Source: Gammaproteobacteria bacterium | GTDB lineage: Bacteria > Pseudomonadota > Gammaproteobacteria > GRL18 | DNA: 26,049 nucleotides | Assembly: GCA_024511395.1 (NCBI GenBank) | Contig: JANELJ010000001.1 | Coordinates: 1-26,049 of the forward strand | Direction of reading: 5' to 3' | Shown: positions 1-9,641 of the stretch, piece by piece | Position numbering within the stretch: the stretch's first letter is position 1 | Layout of the letters: each line of letters opens with the position of its first letter | Made by a program: the position numbers and the translations under genes | The notes under the pieces: generated by a model | What the model was told of the DNA's origin: nothing | What the model saw: only the letters and a program-made list of their open reading frames with translations | Databases searched by the model: none

Positions 1-18
1 ATGAGGGTCAAAGTTCAT
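1..18 (-). CDS. Possible start of a gene downstream of ftsZ, cut by the window edge
   Basis: On the minus strand an ATG at 18-16 opens six codons (MNFDPH) before the window ends. It is preceded by GGAG at 28-25 with 6 nt spacing, a good ribosome binding site. In many gammaproteobacteria lpxC follows ftsZ, but LpxC usually begins MIKQRTL or similar, so these residues do not suggest LpxC. Too little is visible to assign a product, and chance is possible. Confidence 0.3.
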
Positions 19-206
19 CAGAGTCTCCAAATGCTTACTTTAAAGATCTGAGCCTCATCTTTCAAATTAGTTCAATTTAATTTCTGGTTGTTTTTTGAGC
101 AAAGTATGATCCGGCCCTGATAAACGGAATAATTTCCCCATCTTTCCTGCAAGTTAGGCATAATTTGCAACAATTCGTTCACTCCCGGTGAAAATTAATT
201 AAATCC

Positions 207-1379
207 CTAGTCATTCTGGCGACGTAAAAAGGCCGGAATATCCAGGTATTTCAGATCTTCACTTTCAGCACCTGAGTGATAATCACCACCCGCTACCTTT
301 TGCTGCTCGACCACGACCTCTTCATCCACAATAGCGGTTTTATCAATGGTAGGAATGGACTCTGCCCGTTCCTGTTCAGGTCTAACCATTTTAATTTCCG
401 GCTTATCGCCTTCTGCAGCACGGGCAGAACCAATTCCAGTCGCGACTACGGTTACCCGCATTTCACCGCTCATATCCGGATCAATTACCGTACCTACAAC
501 AACGGTGGCATTATCGGCGGCAAAGGATTTAATGGAATTACCCACTTCCTCAAATTCACCAATAGACATATCCATACCGGCTGTAACATTAACCAGAATA
601 CCTTTGGCACCGGACAGATCCACACCTTCCAGCAACGGACTGGAAATTGCACGTTCAGCTGCATCAGTAGCACGTGCTTCACCGGTTGCACTGCCGCTGC
701 CCATCATGGCCATACCCATTTCTGACATTACAGTACGCACATCAGCAAAATCCACATTGATCAGACCGGGACGGGTGATCAGTTCAGAAATCCCCTGAAC
801 CGCATTAAGCAATACATTATTTGCTTCCTTAAAGGCATCCAGCAAGGTAGTGCCTTTACCCAGAACCGACTGCAGTTTTTCATTTGGAATAGTAATCAGA
901 GAATCAACGTATTCACGCAGTTCACTAATACCGTCTTCTGCCTGTCCCATTCGACGAGGACCTTCCCAAGGGAATGGCTTGGTTACAACCGCTACTGTCA
1001 GAATGCCCATATCCCTGGCAATTTCCGCCACAATAGGTGCGGCGCCTGTTCCAGTACCACCGCCCATACCGGCCGTAATAAACAGCATATCTGTACCTTC
1101 GACGGCTTCCATAATACGGTCACGATCTTCAATTGCCGCTTCTCGGCCAACCGTTGGATTAGCACCAGCACCCAGTCCTTTGGTAATATCATTACCAATC
1201 TGCAGAACGGTACGGGCAGATGAATTAGCCAGCGCCTGAGCATCAGTATTGGCACAGATAAAATCCACCCCATCCAAACTGCTGTTAGCCATATGTTCAA
1301 CGGCATTACCACCACCGCCGCCAACACCCATCACTTTAATCACAGCGCGATCACTTGTTGTATCCATTAATTCAAACAC
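207..1379 (-). CDS. ftsZ: Cell division GTPase FtsZ
   Basis: FtsZ is the tubulin-like GTPase that polymerises into the Z ring at midcell and recruits the divisome. The 390-residue length is normal. The nucleotide-binding [10 protein letters not shown] lies near residues 18-27 and the tubulin signature GGGTGTG at 106-112. The T7 synergy loop NVDFADV (208-214) supplies the aspartates that complete the neighbouring subunit's GTPase site. The conserved C-terminal peptide, DIPAFLRR in its core, is the docking site for FtsA and ZipA. The start is GTG, giving MFEL as in other gammaproteobacterial FtsZ; AAGGAG lies about 9 nt upstream, whereas the internal ATG at codon 5 is too far from it. A small oddity is the loop after VTKPFP, which reads [13 protein letters not shown] where many homologues have FEGKKRM. 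The gene ends the dcw cluster, 165 bp after ftsA. Confidence 0.98.
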   Translation of the reverse strand: MFELMDTTSDRAVIKVMGVGGGGGNAVEHMANSSLDGVDFICANTDAQALANSSARTVLQIGNDITKGLGAGANPTVGREAAIEDRDRIMEAVEGTDMLFITAGMGGGTGTGAAPIVAEIARDMGILTVAVVTKPFPWEGPRRMGQAEDGISELREYVDSLITIPNEKLQSVLGKGTTLLDAFKEANNVLLNAVQGISELITRPGLINVDFADVRTVMSEMGMAMMGSGSATGEARATDAAERAISSPLLEGVDLSGAKGILVNVTAGMDMSIGEFEEVGNSIKSFAADNATVVVGTVIDPDMSGEMRVTVVATGIGSARAAEGDKPEIKMVRPEQERAESIPTIDKTAIVDEEVVVEQQKVAGGDYHSGAESEDLKYLDIPAFLRRQND

Positions 1380-1544
1380 TTCAACTTACTCCTTCTTTAC
1401 ATTTTGCAGCCAATGAAAAAGGTAAAAACTTTTTAAAATTAAAAAAATAATTATCTAAACACACACTTTAGACATCCCAGCCATCCCTAGCTCATCTATT
1501 CCTAATCCTTACTCCCCATAAGAGTTAAACCCAAACTTCCTGGA

Positions 1545-2780
1545 TTAAAAATTTCCCTGAAACCATTTTTTCATTCTGGCCAGAATGGCCGAAAATCCTT
1601 TGCTTTCAGAGGAATCGAAGCTTTCATGCTCCTGATTCTGCTTACCGAACAAGATCAGGCCCACGCCGGTTGCATAACGTGGATCCTTGACCATATCAGT
1701 CAGACCTTCTATTTCCATAGGTACACCAATGCGTACCGGCATATGGAATACTTCTTCTGCCAGTTCCACAGCCCCTTCCATTTTTGAACTTCCTCCGGTC
1801 AGTACCACACCGGAGGCACAAAATTCTTCCAGACCGCTGCGCTGTAATTCATTTTTAATCAGCGTGAACAGTTCTTCATAACGCGGTTCAACCACTTCTG
1901 CCAGTACCTGCCGGACCAGCCTGCGCGGCGGACGATCACCCACACTGGGCACTTCAATAGTTTCTTCCGGATTCGTCAGCTGGCGCAGTGCACAGGCATG
2001 TTTAATCTTGATTTCTTCAGCGTATTTGGTCGGCGTTCTCAGGGCCACAGCAATATCATTAGTTACCTGATCCCCGGCAACTGGAAAAACCCGGGTATGT
2101 TTAATGGCACCGTTCTGATAAATGGCCACATCTGTTGTGCCGCCGCCAATGTCCACCATGCAGACACCCAGTTCTTTTTCATCTTCTGTTAATACCGAAT
2201 AGCTGGAAGCCAGTTGTTCCAGAATAATATCGTCCACTTCCAGATCACAGCGGTGAATGCATTTAACAATATTCTGCACCGCACTTTCAGCTCCGGTAAC
2301 CATATGCACATCCACTTCCAGACGTACTCCGGACATACCCACCGGTTCACGAATACCTTCCTGATCATCAATTAAAAACTGCTGGGGCAGGACGTGCAGA
2401 ATTTTCTGATCCGTTGGAATAGCCACTGCACGAGCCGCATCCATTACCCGCTCCAGATCATCAGTGGTCACTTCCTTATCACGAATGGCGACCATCCCGT
2501 GGGAATTAAGGCTGTTAATATGACTGCCGGCAACCCCTACAAACACCGAATGTATTTCACAACCGGCCATGAGTTCAGCTTCTTCAATAGCCCGTTTAAT
2601 CGACTGCATGGTGGATTCAATATTAACCACTACCCCTTTTTTCATACCTCGGGCGGCATGTTTACCCATACCGATAATTTCAATATCACCATCACTGCCG
2701 ACTTCAGCCACAATCGCTGATATCTTGGATGTACCAATATCCAGCCCGACAATTAAACGTTTATCATTTCGTTTAGTCAT
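1545..2780 (-). CDS. ftsA: Cell division protein FtsA
   Basis: FtsA is the actin-like ATPase that tethers FtsZ filaments to the inner membrane and signals to later divisome proteins. The protein has 411 residues, normal for the family. It shows the phosphate-1 motif GLDIGTSK (12-19), the 1C subdomain after about residue 85, phosphate-2 VDIGGGTTDVAIY in the middle, and an adenosine motif TGGSSKMEG towards the end. The final helix (ARMKKWFQGNF) has the amphipathic, basic and aromatic character of the membrane-targeting sequence. It starts 9 bp after ftsQ. The only Shine-Dalgarno-like AGGA is about 15 nt upstream inside ftsQ, so translation may be coupled to ftsQ. Confidence 0.97.
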   Translation of the reverse strand: MTKRNDKRLIVGLDIGTSKISAIVAEVGSDGDIEIIGMGKHAARGMKKGVVVNIESTMQSIKRAIEEAELMAGCEIHSVFVGVAGSHINSLNSHGMVAIRDKEVTTDDLERVMDAARAVAIPTDQKILHVLPQQFLIDDQEGIREPVGMSGVRLEVDVHMVTGAESAVQNIVKCIHRCDLEVDDIILEQLASSYSVLTEDEKELGVCMVDIGGGTTDVAIYQNGAIKHTRVFPVAGDQVTNDIAVALRTPTKYAEEIKIKHACALRQLTNPEETIEVPSVGDRPPRRLVRQVLAEVVEPRYEELFTLIKNELQRSGLEEFCASGVVLTGGSSKMEGAVELAEEVFHMPVRIGVPMEIEGLTDMVKDPRYATGVGLILFGKQNQEHESFDSSESKGFSAILARMKKWFQGNF

Positions 2781-2789
2781 AATGCTCTG

Positions 2790-3638
2790 TTATTCCTGTT
2801 TTGTTTTAGATAGACCGGAAGCTGAATCCATATCGGCTTCTGGCTGAGGCTTCCACTTAATGCTAAAACCATTGGAATAGCGTAAATCTGCATAAGCTAT
2901 TCTATCGATATAATTTTTTAACGCCCCGTCTAAACTGCTTATAAAACGCTGCAGTCTGGGCAGCATCTGTTCTTTACCCAGCTTCACCCGGATACCGTTA
3001 CTTAAACGCAGCTGCCAGGTACGACGGGCGTTCATACCGCACTGGCTGATGCTTAAATTAATTTTCTGCAAATATTCATTCATAACATAACAATGCTGCA
3101 TAATCTGTTTTGCATTTTCACTGGTACCCTTTAGCAAAGCCATTTTGTTAAATTCTGCCTGCTGGCTGGCGGTTATTTTCGGCTTAAATACCAGTCCTTC
3201 ACTGCTCAGCAAGGCATAAGGTTCATCTTCACCTTTTTTACCTTTATTTATATCCCTGTTTACAGACTGCCAGCGCACCACAGGCTTATGTTCCTTAATT
3301 GATATTAACAATTTATCCGGCCAGACCTTTCTGACCGAAACCGATTTAACCCAAGGCAGTTTCTGCATCAACTGAGTGCGAAACTGCTCAACGTTTAAAC
3401 TAAAAAAACCACCGTTTATCGCCTCGGCAGATACTTCCTGTAATTCTCTACTGCCCTGATTCTCCAATTTATTAACCAGTTCAATTTTCCTGATGGGAAA
3501 ATTACCCGGACTGTATAACCAGTTTATAAAAACCCCTGCGCCCGCTATCAGTCCAACCATCAGCAGAATCATTATGATCCTGAGTATTATCTGTCCTTTA
3601 CTTAAAATAACATCGTTTGCATCAGTCTCAGACATCAT
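2790..3638 (-). CDS. ftsQ: Cell division protein FtsQ
   Basis: FtsQ is the bitopic inner-membrane protein that links early divisome proteins to FtsL/FtsB in the periplasm. It has a short cytoplasmic tail, one transmembrane helix at about residues 16-45 and a periplasmic POTRA domain beginning at PIRKIELVNKLENQG. The FtsQ-type beta domain follows, with LPWVKSVSVRKVWPDKL and then EHKPVVRW. The 282-residue length is typical. Its position between ddl and ftsA is the classical one. It begins 3 bp after the ddl stop; two ATGs are adjacent and no clear Shine-Dalgarno sequence is visible, so the exact first Met is uncertain by one codon and coupling to ddl is likely. Confidence 0.95.
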   Translation of the reverse strand: MMSETDANDVILSKGQIILRIIMILLMVGLIAGAGVFINWLYSPGNFPIRKIELVNKLENQGSRELQEVSAEAINGGFFSLNVEQFRTQLMQKLPWVKSVSVRKVWPDKLLISIKEHKPVVRWQSVNRDINKGKKGEDEPYALLSSEGLVFKPKITASQQAEFNKMALLKGTSENAKQIMQHCYVMNEYLQKINLSISQCGMNARRTWQLRLSNGIRVKLGKEQMLPRLQRFISSLDGALKNYIDRIAYADLRYSNGFSIKWKPQPEADMDSASGLSKTKQE

Positions 3639-3641
3639 TTA

Positions 3642-4628
3642 CTAGTCATGTCTTGCAGAGGTTTGCAATATCCTGTAAATCAGTTCATCAAACTCAATTC
3701 CGTTTTGCCGGGCTGCTATAGGCACCAGGGAATGATCGGTCAGCCCGGGAACCGTATTAATTTCAATCAGCCAGGGTTGTCCCTGTTCATCACACATAAA
3801 ATCTACCCGGCCCCAGCCGCTGGCTCCGACACATTCAAAGGCCTGCAGAACCAGTAATTGATATTGCTGTTCCTGCGCTTTATCCAGGCCGCAGGGACAG
3901 TGATAAATCGTATCATCACTGAGATATTTGGCCTGGTAATCATAAAAATCTCTGGGAGTTTCCAAGCGGATCAAAGGCAATGCCTGTGAATGTAAAACCG
4001 CACCGGTAAATTCCTGGCCAACTACCCATTGCTCAATTAAAATCTCGCTATCATATTGGGCTGCAGTACTGAGTGCCTGAGTCAGTTCAGCCATATTATC
4101 AGCCTTGTTCATACCGATACTGGAACCTTCATGGGCCGGTTTAACCATAACCGGAAAACCCAGTTTATCCACAATGGCATTTAAACGTCCCTGCACCATC
4201 TCTGTATTTTCAGAGCTTATTTCGGGTGCCTTAATGACTTCAAAAGCCGGTGTCGGCAGGCCGAAACCGGCCCATAATAATTTTGTCCTCAATTTATCCA
4301 TACCAATAGCGGATGCCGGAACATTGCAGCCGGTATAAGGGATCTGTAAAGCTTCCAGTATGCCCTGAATAATACCGTCTTCACCACCGCGACCATGCAG
4401 GGCAATAAAGGCCGTATCAAAATCCGTATGTTTTATCCGCTCACAGATATTACCGCTTTGTGTCTGTTTAAAATGCACATCCAGTGCAAAAGCATCCACA
4501 CCTTTGCGCAACAGCGCATTAAGTGCGGCCTGACCACTTTTTAACGAAACTTCCCGCTCAGCAGAATCGCCACCCATTAATACCGCCACACGTCCAAACT
4601 GTTCTGTACTGGCTGCAGACTGTATCAT
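3642..4628 (-). CDS. ddl: D-alanine--D-alanine ligase (DdlB type)
   Basis: Ddl is the ATP-grasp enzyme that joins two D-alanines into the dipeptide MurF adds to the stem peptide. The protein has 328 residues. The N-terminal GGDSAEREVSLKSG (about 19-32) contains the conserved glutamate and serine of the D-Ala site. HGRGGEDG lies at 78-85, the ATP-grasp lysine motif KPAHEGSSIGM in the middle, and the metal-binding EINTVPGLTDHSLVP near the end. It overlaps the murB stop by ATGA (4625-4628), so the two are translationally coupled. The second-domain entry motif reads SAIGMDK where E. coli DdlB has SALSMDK, a mild difference. Confidence 0.97.
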   Translation of the reverse strand: MIQSAASTEQFGRVAVLMGGDSAEREVSLKSGQAALNALLRKGVDAFALDVHFKQTQSGNICERIKHTDFDTAFIALHGRGGEDGIIQGILEALQIPYTGCNVPASAIGMDKLRTKLLWAGFGLPTPAFEVIKAPEISSENTEMVQGRLNAIVDKLGFPVMVKPAHEGSSIGMNKADNMAELTQALSTAAQYDSEILIEQWVVGQEFTGAVLHSQALPLIRLETPRDFYDYQAKYLSDDTIYHCPCGLDKAQEQQYQLLVLQAFECVGASGWGRVDFMCDEQGQPWLIEINTVPGLTDHSLVPIAARQNGIEFDELIYRILQTSARHD

Positions 4629-5662
4629 GGCTGTTTTACCCGCTCTTCACATATAAGCTCACCCATAATATGCACTTCCGTTTCCAGTGCTATCTTATGT
4701 TTGTTATAAACCTGTTCCTGTACCAGCCTGATCAGGTTTTCAATATCCTGAGCTGTTGCCTTGCCGGTATTGATAATAAAATTGGCATGTTTCTCCGATA
4801 CCTGTGCTCCACCTATGCACCTGCCTTTTAGGCCGCAGTCTTCAATTAGACGGGCCGCAAAATCCCCCTCGGGATTTTTAAATACCGAGCCGGCATTTGC
4901 CTGGCGGGTAGGCTGGGTTTCTGCTCTTTTCTGCAATAAACTTTTTATCTGCTGTTTGCTTTGTTCCAGCGCCTGCGGGTTCTGCTCATAACGAAACTGT
5001 CCCCGCACAAACCATTCCTTTTGCCCACTGTTTTTCAGGGCAACCTTGCGGTAGGCAATATCAAACTGTTCAGGTGTTCTGTGATGAATAATACCGTTAC
5101 GATCAATCGTATCGACACTGATCACCTGCCGCCAGGTTTCACCGCCAAAGGCACCGGCATTCATGGCCAGTGCACCGCCAATGGTGCCTGGAATACCGGA
5201 TAAGAATTCCGCACCGTTTAAACCCTTATGGGCCGCCTTACGGGAAAATATGGCACAGGCCAAACCAGCCTCTACATTGATAATGCAGTATTTATTTTTG
5301 CCCTCGCTGTAGCCTTTATCCCCGCTGTAGCACTGTATATCCATCTGATTCAAAACACCGTTGGTATTAATAACCAGACCTTTTAATCCACCATCTCTGA
5401 TCAGCAGGTTGCTACCCAGGCCAATCCAGTAAACCGCTACTTCCTGTGGAACAAACTGCATCAGGTTTTGCAGATCCTCTACCGACTTGGGCTGATAACA
5501 GCATTCAGCTTCACCGCCCACACGCCAGGTGGTGTATCGGAACATGGGCTCATTTATTATTAACTGTCCCTGCAGCAGGCCATTATCCACAGCTGACAGT
5601 AATTGCTGCTGCAATGGCGTAGCTTCAATCGGCCGGGTATTATTCGCTTTTAAAGCGTTCAT
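4625..5662 (-). CDS. murB: UDP-N-acetylenolpyruvoylglucosamine reductase MurB
   Basis: MurB is the FAD- and NADPH-dependent reductase that converts UDP-GlcNAc-enolpyruvate to UDP-MurNAc, the second committed step of peptidoglycan synthesis. The FAD-binding core includes TTWRVGG (44-50), [12 protein letters not shown] (81-92) and [20 protein letters not shown] (156-175). The likely proton-donor serine is in AGSVFKNP (S259). The C-terminal part ([17 protein letters not shown]) resembles the short, type II-like MurB rather than the E. coli form. The protein is still 345 residues because of a roughly 40-residue N-terminal extension. AGGAG lies 9 nt before the chosen ATG, supporting the extended start. 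It overlaps murC by 23 bp. A murB inside the dcw cluster is common in bacteria, although E. coli keeps it elsewhere. Confidence 0.96.
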   Translation of the reverse strand: MNALKANNTRPIEATPLQQQLLSAVDNGLLQGQLIINEPMFRYTTWRVGGEAECCYQPKSVEDLQNLMQFVPQEVAVYWIGLGSNLLIRDGGLKGLVINTNGVLNQMDIQCYSGDKGYSEGKNKYCIINVEAGLACAIFSRKAAHKGLNGAEFLSGIPGTIGGALAMNAGAFGGETWRQVISVDTIDRNGIIHHRTPEQFDIAYRKVALKNSGQKEWFVRGQFRYEQNPQALEQSKQQIKSLLQKRAETQPTRQANAGSVFKNPEGDFAARLIEDCGLKGRCIGGAQVSEKHANFIINTGKATAQDIENLIRLVQEQVYNKHKIALETEVHIMGELICEERVKQP

Positions 5663-7100
5663 AAATACCTGCTCCTATTGCCCCGACATTTCCCGCCCCC
5701 AGGGTCAGCAAAATATCACCGTCCTGTATAGTGGCCTGCAATACACTGTTTATCTCATCATGATCCTCTACAAAAATGGGATCCACTTTACCCCGGTTAC
5801 GGATAGAACGGCTCAAAGCCCTGGAATCCGCACCGGTTATGGTATCTTCTCCGGCTGAATACACCTCCAGTAATATCAGTTGATCAACCTTACTTAATGC
5901 ATGTACAAAATCTTCAAACAGATCCCGGGTACGGCTGTAGCGATGCGGCTGAAACAGCACCACCAGACGCTTGTCCGGCCAGCCTTTTCTAATTGCCTCT
6001 ATGGTGGCATTAACTTCTGTTGGGTGATGACCATAATCATCAATCAACATGGCTTTATAACCATTAATATCCAGCTCACCGTACATTTGAAAACGCCGGC
6101 CAATGCCTGCAAATTTTTCCAGAGCCTGAGCAATTTTCTGTTTCTCTACACCCAGTTCATCGGCAATAGCAATGGCAGCCAGGGCATTCTGCACATTATG
6201 CAGACCGGGCATATTTAATGTGATCGATAACCACTCATTATGCTGACCCTCGGTGTTTTTACAGGACACCTTGAACGAGGTCCGGTTAAACTGCTGTTTA
6301 ATATCAAAGGCCCGAATATCCGCCTCTTTATTTTCCAGACCATAGGTTTTAACGGGCTTGGAAATATCCTCAACCAGTTCAGCCACAACCGGATCATCAA
6401 TACATAATACCGCCAGTCCATAAAACGGTAACTGGTGTAAAAACTCATTAAAGGTGGATTTCAGTTTTTCAAAATCGCCACCATAGGTATCCATATGATC
6501 CGCTTCAATATTAGTGACCACTGAAATCATGGGCTGCAAATGTAAAAAGGATGCATCGCTTTCATCCGCTTCAGCCACTAGGTATTTACTGCCGCCCAGT
6601 CTGGCATTGGTACCAGCACTATTGAGCTTACCGCCAATAACAAACGTGGGATCCAGGCCGCCTTCTGCCAGCACACTGGCCACCAGAGATGTGGTCGTGG
6701 TCTTACCGTGTGTTCCGGCAATGGCAATACCGAACTGAAAGCGCATCAACTCTGCCAGCATCTCTGCCCGTGGAATAATAGGTATTCTTAATTCCCTGGC
6801 CCGAAGCACTTCCGGATTATCCTTACTGACCGCCGTTGAAGTCACAATAACATGAGCCTGTTCAACCTGATGGGCATTATGTCCCTGATAGACAGTAGCG
6901 CCCGCTTTAGTCAAACGTTCAGTCACTTTGGACAGTTGCAGATCGGAACCGGATACCTGATAGCCCATATTTAGCATCACTTCTGCAATACCGCTCATAC
7001 CGGCACCACCAATACCGATAAAATAGATATGCCTGATCCGTCCCATGGTCAGTTCAGGATGGTTATTAATAGTAGCCTGTTCGTTATAATGTTTTGTCAT
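5640..7100 (-). CDS. murC: UDP-N-acetylmuramate--L-alanine ligase MurC
   Basis: MurC is the cytoplasmic Mur ligase that adds L-alanine to UDP-MurNAc at the cost of ATP. The 486-residue length is normal. The N-terminal Rossmann UDP-binding motif is [14 protein letters not shown] (29-42). The P-loop is GTHGKTTTT (129-137), followed by [10 protein letters not shown], and the C-terminal ligase domain has [10 protein letters not shown] and [16 protein letters not shown] lies 7 nt before the ATG. It begins 4 bp after the murG stop. The first 20 residues are a polar extension before the Rossmann fold. Confidence 0.98.
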   Translation of the reverse strand: MTKHYNEQATINNHPELTMGRIRHIYFIGIGGAGMSGIAEVMLNMGYQVSGSDLQLSKVTERLTKAGATVYQGHNAHQVEQAHVIVTSTAVSKDNPEVLRARELRIPIIPRAEMLAELMRFQFGIAIAGTHGKTTTTSLVASVLAEGGLDPTFVIGGKLNSAGTNARLGGSKYLVAEADESDASFLHLQPMISVVTNIEADHMDTYGGDFEKLKSTFNEFLHQLPFYGLAVLCIDDPVVAELVEDISKPVKTYGLENKEADIRAFDIKQQFNRTSFKVSCKNTEGQHNEWLSITLNMPGLHNVQNALAAIAIADELGVEKQKIAQALEKFAGIGRRFQMYGELDINGYKAMLIDDYGHHPTEVNATIEAIRKGWPDKRLVVLFQPHRYSRTRDLFEDFVHALSKVDQLILLEVYSAGEDTITGADSRALSRSIRNRGKVDPIFVEDHDEINSVLQATIQDGDILLTLGAGNVGAIGAGIYERFKSE

Positions 7101-7104
7101 AGTA

Positions 7105-8241
7105 TTATCCTGCCAGACTCAGACATTCCTGTGCAACCACTTCGGCGGCATCGGTAATGGATAGTTTTCTTGCCTGTACCGACATAGCAGTTATTTTTTC
7201 CTTACTTAAATTAGCCAGTAACTGTGCCAGTTTTTGTTTATCCAGATCTCTCTGCTGTATCAGTACAGCAGCTTCTTTATCTGCCAGATAAGCGGCATTG
7301 GCTGTCTGGTGATCATCCACAGCATAGGGAAACGGCACCAGTATGGATGCAATACCGACTGCGGCAATTTCACTGACAGTTAAAGCACCTGACCGGCAGA
7401 TAATGACATCAGCCCAGGCATAAGTCTCGGCCATGTTTTTAATAAAAGGCATGACCTCATAGTCAATAGTTTTATTAACCGGCCCGTTTAATAGCTGATA
7501 AGCCTGTTCAGTTTCACTCTGATGCTTTTCACCGCACTGGTGTTTAACCTTAATGTTTGTAAAGTCACTCTGTGTAAGCATCTGCTTTTGCACAATCAGC
7601 TCTAAAGCCTGTGGAATGATTTCATTTAAAGCCATTGCCCCCAGACTGCCGCCCACCACAAGAATATTTAACTGCTCGGGATGCTGTTGCCAGTGCTGTT
7701 TTAAGCGTATTTCAGGTGCTTCAATAGCTACAATTTCCTGACGTACCGGGTTACCGCAAACCGTTAATTTGGGTGCTGCTTTAAAGGCACCCGGAAAGGC
7801 GGCAAATACTTTTTTTACCAGACGGTATAATAATTTATTGGTCAGTCCCGCTATAGCATTTTGCTCATGCACCACAAGGGGTTTAACCAACAGCCAGGCC
7901 ATCAGTCCCCCGGGACCGGTAACAAAACCACCCATACCCAGTACCACATCCGGTTTAATCATCCGATAGACACCAAAGGTCTGCCACAGAGCTTTAAGTA
8001 ATTTAAAAGGCATAGTAATAAGAGTCTTTATGCATTTACCCCGCAGACCGCCAATTTCAATAAAATGAATCGGGTAGTGATATTCCGGGATCAATCTGGC
8101 TTCCATACCCTTATGCGTTCCCAGCCAGTGGATCTGAGCACCATGCTGTTTTAAAACATCGGCAACAGCCAGCGCCGGGAAGATATGCCCGCCAGTACCG
8201 CCGGCCATAACCAGAACCACAGGAGCTTGTGTATGTGTCAT
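7105..8241 (-). CDS. murG: Lipid II synthase MurG (UDP-GlcNAc transferase)
   Basis: MurG is the GT28-family peripheral membrane glycosyltransferase that adds GlcNAc to lipid I on the cytoplasmic face of the inner membrane, giving lipid II. The 378-residue length is slightly over the E. coli protein. The first G-loop is AGGTGGH (13-19). The middle has [11 protein letters not shown] and [12 protein letters not shown]. The C-terminal donor-binding half has [18 protein letters not shown] and [14 protein letters not shown]. The start is well supported by AAAGGAG 7 nt upstream. It overlaps ftsW by ATGA. Confidence 0.98.
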   Translation of the reverse strand: MTHTQAPVVLVMAGGTGGHIFPALAVADVLKQHGAQIHWLGTHKGMEARLIPEYHYPIHFIEIGGLRGKCIKTLITMPFKLLKALWQTFGVYRMIKPDVVLGMGGFVTGPGGLMAWLLVKPLVVHEQNAIAGLTNKLLYRLVKKVFAAFPGAFKAAPKLTVCGNPVRQEIVAIEAPEIRLKQHWQQHPEQLNILVVGGSLGAMALNEIIPQALELIVQKQMLTQSDFTNIKVKHQCGEKHQSETEQAYQLLNGPVNKTIDYEVMPFIKNMAETYAWADVIICRSGALTVSEIAAVGIASILVPFPYAVDDHQTANAAYLADKEAAVLIQQRDLDKQKLAQLLANLSKEKITAMSVQARKLSITDAAEVVAQECLSLAG

Positions 8242-9641
8242 ACTGCCACTCCTTTATCTGGATAGTCCTGCGCCTTCTCAGCTTTATTATCCCGAGTGAA
8301 CAGTTTCCAGAACTGACTGCCCATCTGATATTTAAAACGGGTTTCATGTTCTGCTCTTAATACCAGGGCAATGGCTACGCACATAATCATCATACTGCTG
8401 CCGCCATAACTCATCAGGGGCAAGGTCAGGCCTTTAGTGGGCAGAACCCCCATATTAACTGCAATATTAACAAAGGCCTGCAGCCCAATCCATATGGCAA
8501 TGCCGAACATTAAATAAGCCGCAAAAAACTTATTGGCAGCATCGGCCTGTCTCGCTACCACAAAAATACGCACGACCAGCGCCGCAAATAAAGCAATAAC
8601 GGTAATTGCACCAATACCGCCCAGCTCTTCGGCCAGCACGGCAAATAAAAAGTCGGTATGCGCTTCAGGCAGGTAAAACAGTTTCTGAATACTATTACCA
8701 AGCCCTACCCCAGTCATTTCTCCCCGTCCAAATGCAATCAGGGACTGGGTTAACTGAAAACCGCTGTTAAAGGGGTCTTCCCAGGGATTCATAAAGGACT
8801 GTAAGCGTTCCATACGATAGGGTTCAAAGACTATCAGCAGATACATAGCCAGCCCCATCAGTAAAATTAAAATAACAAACTGCCATAAACGTACCCCGCC
8901 CAGAAACAGTATGCCTAGGGCTGTTGCTGAAATCACCACTGTCGCCCCCAGATCCGGTTCCATTAGCAACAAAACGGCTACAAAAGATAAAACCACCATA
9001 GGCATTAAAAAGCCCCTAAAGGTTTTTTTAACATTTTCATTATGTCTAACCAGATAACCCGCTAGGTAAATAACCATGGCCAGCTTGATTAACTCGGAAA
9101 CCTGCAGGTTAAACACACCCAGAGGTATCCAGCGGGCACTGCCGTTTATTTCCCGACCCACCCCCGGTATTAAAACGGCAACCAGCAGGACCAGCCCGAT
9201 AAACAGAATCAGCGGTCCGCTCTGCTGCCAGAACTTCATGGGTGTAAACAGAACCAGAGCACCTAAAACAAAACCCAGTCCTGTTGCAGTTAACTGCCGA
9301 TACAGGTAATAAAAGGGTTCGCCGTTATTTCTATCGGCTATGGATACCGAAGCAGAACCGACCATAATAATACCCAGTGCAATAAGGGTCATACTCAATA
9401 ATAATATCCACGGATCCACCAGCCATTGCTGTTCATCTTTTGTCACAGTCTGTTTTATGGCCGCTGTGGTTTTCCTGCTGCTTTTAACAGTCCGTTTTTT
9501 AACAGAGCCCGTTTTTGCTGTTTTACCTTTAGCAACCTTCTTTTGTCCCCGTTTTTGGGCACTGTCATTAAAAAGTTCTGTCAGGGACTTTTCTTTAGAA
9601 CGATCCTTACGACCGTTATTAATATAAATTTCAGCTGACAT
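8238..9641 (-). CDS. ftsW: Septal peptidoglycan polymerase FtsW, with a lysine-rich N-terminal extension
   Basis: FtsW is the SEDS-family multi-pass membrane protein that polymerises glycan strands from lipid II and works with FtsI at the septum. About ten hydrophobic segments follow residue 76. The catalytic aspartate is expected in LPEAHTDF (D330, matching D297 of E. coli FtsW), and the motifs GSARWIPLG and SYGGSS are present. The 467 residues exceed the family's usual 380-415. The excess is a cytoplasmic tail of about 75 residues crowded with Lys, Arg, Thr and Ser. The long form is supported by a strong AGGAGG 9 nt before the ATG. It overlaps murD by 11 bp. Confidence 0.97.
   Translation of the reverse strand: MSAEIYINNGRKDRSKEKSLTELFNDSAQKRGQKKVAKGKTAKTGSVKKRTVKSSRKTTAAIKQTVTKDEQQWLVDPWILLLSMTLIALGIIMVGSASVSIADRNNGEPFYYLYRQLTATGLGFVLGALVLFTPMKFWQQSGPLILFIGLVLLVAVLIPGVGREINGSARWIPLGVFNLQVSELIKLAMVIYLAGYLVRHNENVKKTFRGFLMPMVVLSFVAVLLLMEPDLGATVVISATALGILFLGGVRLWQFVILILLMGLAMYLLIVFEPYRMERLQSFMNPWEDPFNSGFQLTQSLIAFGRGEMTGVGLGNSIQKLFYLPEAHTDFLFAVLAEELGGIGAITVIALFAALVVRIFVVARQADAANKFFAAYLMFGIAIWIGLQAFVNIAVNMGVLPTKGLTLPLMSYGGSSMMIMCVAIALVLRAEHETRFKYQMGSQFWKLFTRDNKAEKAQDYPDKGVAV

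Noticed and set aside
276..1239. Plus-strand open frames opposite ftsZ
   Set aside because: They mirror ftsZ codons in other frames and have no ribosome binding site or recognisable motif.
1380..1544. A dedicated ftsZ promoter in the ftsA-ftsZ spacer
   Set aside because: The spacer is AT-rich and several -10-like hexamers exist, but none has a matching -35 box.
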